Shown one piece after another: positions 61,566 to 64,000 of a DNA stretch of 64,000 nt. Below the pieces are notes generated by a model. That model saw only the letters and a program-made list of their open reading frames with translations, was not told where the DNA came from and ran no database searches. The translations under genes were made by a program, and so were the position numbers. Origin of the DNA: Candidatus Hydrogenedentota bacterium (GTDB taxonomy: Bacteria; Hydrogenedentota; Hydrogenedentia; Hydrogenedentales; JAEUWI01); the NCBI GenBank assembly GCA_016791475.1, contig JAEUWI010000019.1:1-64000 (forward strand), read 5' to 3'. Each line of letters opens with the position of its first letter. The stretch's first letter is position 1.

Positions 61566-61694
61566 ATGGCCAACAAAGAACTGGAAAAAGAGCTCAAAGA
61601 ATTGTTTAAAGAGATCATGGATATGGTCAACACCAAGTCCGCCACGTTAGAGAAGAGTATCGTCAAGTACGCAGACAAAAAGCTCGGCAAATAG
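61566..61694 (+). CDS. Small Lys/Glu-rich helical protein, copy 2
   Basis: A 42-residue paralogue of the protein at 61330; ATG at 61566 with GAAAGG upstream. It aligns with one gap near the C-terminus: MANKELEKELKELFKEIMD, then a more variable middle, then KYADKKLGK. About half the residues are identical. Codon differences between the copies show the duplication is not very recent, so both have been kept under selection. They are likely co-transcribed. A short hairpin (TGGGC/GCCCA, 61703-61717) follows. Confidence 0.7.
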   Translation: MANKELEKELKELFKEIMDMVNTKSATLEKSIVKYADKKLGK

Positions 61695-62101
61695 GAAACG
61701 CTGGGCGCACAGCCCACAGATCCGTACTTTTCGGCAACGGACTCACGCGCGCCTCCCCCTGGGCGAAGTATGCTTTTCGTGTCCGGCTGTCGGACGTGTC
61801 CCCGGAAGTTTGTTTCATGCTGGCGGCAAACGAAGATTTCCCAGTTCCGGCGGGCGAGGCCCTCTTTCCTTGCCGGGCCCAATTCTTGATTCCCAGTGCC
61901 ATTTCTGGCAAAGTATGGCGGTTTTCCCGCCGTGACTGGCGAGCTATACGTGGGCCCAACCACGGTGAAGCGGCGGGTCCTTTCCCAATGCCGTTCGCCT
62001 GGGCGCCCTGAACATTTGCTGATTTGATCCCTTTTTTTACCGTGGGATGGCAATCAGGCGGCCCCCCTGCCGCCCGTGCGCCCTCCCGGAGGCCGTGACC
62101 C
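61695..62101. other. Intergenic region before gcvT
   Basis: 407 nt with several small hairpins (61703-61717; GTCCG/CGGAC near 61780; GGCGG/CCGCC near 61920) and a T7 tract at about 62031. None of the conserved blocks of a glycine riboswitch could be recognised. No gene was seen. Confidence 0.6.
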
Positions 62102-63172
62102 ATGCAACAGACGCCCCTGCACGACAGCTACGCCCAGTATGGCGCGAAGGTCGTGGATTTCCACGGCTGGGCGCTCCCGGTCCAATTTGCGGGCATCATC
62201 GAAGAACACCTCCACACCCGCTCGAAAGCCGGGCTTTTCGACTGTTCCCACATGGGCGAATTCGTCTTGAAGGGGGCTGAGGCGATCGCCGCCTTCGACC
62301 GCTTTGTGTTCAGCGATATGATCAACCTCCGCCTCGGTCTCTGCCGCTACAGCGCGATTTTGAACGAACAAGGCGGTGTAATCGACGACTGCGTGGGCCT
62401 GAAACTGGCCGATGACGAACTTTACCTCGTGACCAATGCCGGCCCCCTCGATGAGGTCCACGCCCTTATCGGTTCCATTCCGGGCGTGGAAAACGTGAGC
62501 GACGCTACGGCGAAAATCGACATTCAGGGCCCCCTGGCGCGGGATATCATGCTCGCGAGCGGCTTTGAGGCCGTCGGCCCCCTGAAATACTGGAACGGCG
62601 CCCGCATGACCTGGGAAGGCCAGGAGATCGTGGTCACCCGTGCGGGCTACACCGGCGAAGTGGGCTATGAGATCTTCGTACCCAATGCCCTGGCCGTGCC
62701 GCTCTGGGAGCGCCTGGCCGCCCACCCCGACGTGGCCTGCTGCGGCCTGGGCGCGCGCGACACCCTGCGCACCGAGGTGGGCTACCCCCTCAATGGCGAA
62801 GATCTGGCTCCGGACAAGTCCCCCCTGGAGTCCGGCATGGACCGTATGGTCAAGTGGGACAAAGACTTCGTGGGCAAGGCCGCCCTGGAAGCCCAGCGGG
62901 ACAAGGGCGATCACACGGTGCTGACCGCCATCAAATCAATGGACCGCCGCGCCCCGCGTCATGGCTTCGAGATCAAGCACAACGGCGAAGTCGTCGGCAA
63001 GGTCACCAGCGGCACCTTCGGCCCCAGTGTGGGTGTCGGCGTGGGCCTCGCGGATCTCCCGAAGTCCCTGTCGGAGCCCGGAATCGCCCTGACGGCGGGC
63101 CCGCGCGACCTGCCCATTGAGACGGCCCCCCTGCCGATTTACGCCGCGGGAACGTGCCGGAAAGTATTTTAA
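62102..63172 (+). CDS. gcvT: Aminomethyltransferase (glycine cleavage T protein)
   Basis: A 356-residue protein; ATG at 62102 with GGAGG about 11 nt upstream. It transfers the methylene group from lipoyl-bound aminomethyl to tetrahydrofolate, releasing ammonia. Conserved: VDFHGWALPVQFAGI, AGLFDCSHMGEF, GLCRYSAILNEQGGVIDDCV, TRAGYTGEVGYEIFVP, and C-terminal GKVTSGTFGPSVGVGVGLA. Next come gcvH and gcvPA, forming a probable gcvT-H-PA-PB operon that runs beyond the window. Confidence 0.97.
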   Translation: MQQTPLHDSYAQYGAKVVDFHGWALPVQFAGIIEEHLHTRSKAGLFDCSHMGEFVLKGAEAIAAFDRFVFSDMINLRLGLCRYSAILNEQGGVIDDCVGLKLADDELYLVTNAGPLDEVHALIGSIPGVENVSDATAKIDIQGPLARDIMLASGFEAVGPLKYWNGARMTWEGQEIVVTRAGYTGEVGYEIFVPNALAVPLWERLAAHPDVACCGLGARDTLRTEVGYPLNGEDLAPDKSPLESGMDRMVKWDKDFVGKAALEAQRDKGDHTVLTAIKSMDRRAPRHGFEIKHNGEVVGKVTSGTFGPSVGVGVGLADLPKSLSEPGIALTAGPRDLPIETAPLPIYAAGTCRKVF

Positions 63173-63308
63173 GAGCGAACCATGAAAAATGCGCTTGCCA
63201 AGGGGGAATAGCGCCATGGTAGTATCCAAGCACCGAATGCATTCAACGGCCCCGGTCGGGTTCTCGCACCCGGCCCTGCCTGAAATATCGTCGAAAAGCG
63301 GAGAATGA

Positions 63309-63698
63309 ATGACCATGAACCCAGAAAACCTCAGGTACACCGAAGAGCACGAATGGATTGCCGAACTGAACGGCCAGTATGTGGTCGGCATCACGGACTT
63401 TGCCCAGTCCCAGTTGGGCGACATCACCTATGTGGAACTCCCTGAGGTCGGGCGGGTTATCGAGGCCAGCGAAGAAGCCGCCGTGGTGGAATCCGTCAAG
63501 GCCGCGAGCGATATCTATGCGCCCGTGTCCGGTCGGATTTCCGAGGTAAACGACGCTCTGGAATCCCGCCCCGAGCTGGTCAACAAAGACCCCTACGGCG
63601 AAGGCTGGTTCTTCAAGCTCAACGAAGTCGATATCATCGAGTTCGACGCGCTGATGGATATCTCCGCCTACCGGACCTACGTGGAATCCTGCTCCTGA
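63309..63698 (+). CDS. gcvH: Glycine cleavage system H protein
   Basis: A 129-residue lipoyl carrier protein; ATG at 63309 with GGAG upstream. It shuttles the aminomethyl intermediate between the P, T and L proteins. The lipoylation site is Lys64 in VVESVKAASDIYAPVSG. The N-terminal RYTEEHEWI and C-terminal NKDPYGEGWFFKL are hallmark sequences. It lies 136 nt after gcvT. Confidence 0.98.
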   Translation: MTMNPENLRYTEEHEWIAELNGQYVVGITDFAQSQLGDITYVELPEVGRVIEASEEAAVVESVKAASDIYAPVSGRISEVNDALESRPELVNKDPYGEGWFFKLNEVDIIEFDALMDISAYRTYVESCS

Positions 63699-63849
63699 TA
63701 AAGCGGGACTTTCTCCCCGAGTACCTTCCCATCCCTATTGTTCACGGCACAGGCGCGCTGCGGCGCCTGACCGTATCACCCACCCGCCGTCCTGCTGGAC
63801 GGCTGCGGCCCGCTCCCCTGGACCGGCCCGCGCAGGAGCTTGTAATTTC

Positions 63850-64000
63850 ATGAGTTGGATCCCCGCAACCGAAGCCGACCAGCGGGAAATGCTGGCGGCC
63901 ATCGGGGTTGATTCCGTCGAGGCGCTCTTTGGCAGCATTCCCGCAGCCCTGCGCATGAAGTCCTGGGATATCCCCGCGGGCATGTCGGAAATGGCGGTGC
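63850..64000 (+). CDS. gcvPA: Glycine dehydrogenase subunit 1, partial
   Basis: The first 50 codons are visible before the window ends. ATG at 63850 with AGGAG 11 nt upstream. The start, WIPATEADQREMLAAIGVD and then VEALFGSIPAALR, matches the N-terminus of the split P protein alpha subunit (PLP-dependent glycine decarboxylase) rather than the fused form, which predicts a gcvPB downstream. Confidence 0.93.
   Translation, partial: MSWIPATEADQREMLAAIGVDSVEALFGSIPAALRMKSWDIPAGMSEMAV

Noticed and set aside
61695-62101. Glycine riboswitch upstream of gcvT
   Set aside because: Expected for this operon, but no conserved glycine-aptamer blocks were recognised; a covariance search would settle it.

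Overview
The window looks like chromosome from a GC-rich, Gram-negative, motile heterotroph with an outer membrane. The evidence is lolC/lolD, several lipoproteins, a flagellar export operon with flhF/flhG, a MoxR/Bat von Willebrand A cluster, secreted sulfatase, GH20 and GH42-like enzymes, Tat-exported Gfo/Idh/MocA and gamma-glutamyltransferase proteins, and giant TPR proteins. This mix fits PVC-adjacent lineages, and I would guess Candidatus Hydrogenedentota. That placement is inference; no rRNA is present to test it. No prophage, CRISPR array or complete IS element was seen.

Layout. 0.2-2 kb: a small membrane protein and a cohesin-like anchored protein, closed by a strong terminator. 2.1-22.2 kb, minus strand: a MoxR/Bat-type cluster (membrane coiled-coil protein, MoxR ATPase, DUF58, two VWA membrane proteins, a 2930-residue TPR protein), then tRNA-Ser(UGA), a membrane-anchored PQQ-type beta-propeller protein and a small coiled-coil protein. 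22.5-27.4 kb: a lipoprotein, mtgA, a large multipass membrane protein and a frameshifted Tat-type oxidoreductase. 27.7-37.4 kb: a housekeeping block with rpsB-tsf-pyrH-frr, a terminator, uppS-cdsA-prfB, lysS and lolC-lolD. 37.7-43.4 kb: gamma-glutamyltransferase, then minus-strand genes for a deacetylase-like protein, a GT4 glycosyltransferase and two methyltransferases (one UbiE/MenG). 43.7-50.3 kb: fliQ-fliR-flhB-flhA-flhF-flhG behind one clear promoter. 50.3-61.2 kb: secreted catabolic genes (esterases, GH20, sulfatase, GH42-like) mixed with remnants (a HicB-like fragment, a sulfatase N-terminus). 61.3-61.7 kb: two tandem paralogous proteins of about 42 residues. 62.1-64 kb: gcvT-gcvH-gcvPA of the glycine cleavage system.

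The most unusual signal is not a gene. At least ten intergenic sites carry degenerate tandem arrays with a unit of exactly 7 nt (GAATNNN, CAATGGA and TGAAGGA types) or 9 nt (GGAC/GACC-core and CACAAAGGA types). Many are arranged as inverted pairs that would fold into long hairpins. Several begin at, or within a few bases of, the stop codon of the upstream gene, and one is nested (7-nt inverted arms around a 9-nt array). Two other inverted-repeat elements of 146 and 210 bp look MITE/REP-like, and a TAAAGAGGCCCGC element recurs at two loci. A recurrent extended -10 motif, TGCTAnnnT, precedes nine of the transcription units (one copy with G in place of the first T).
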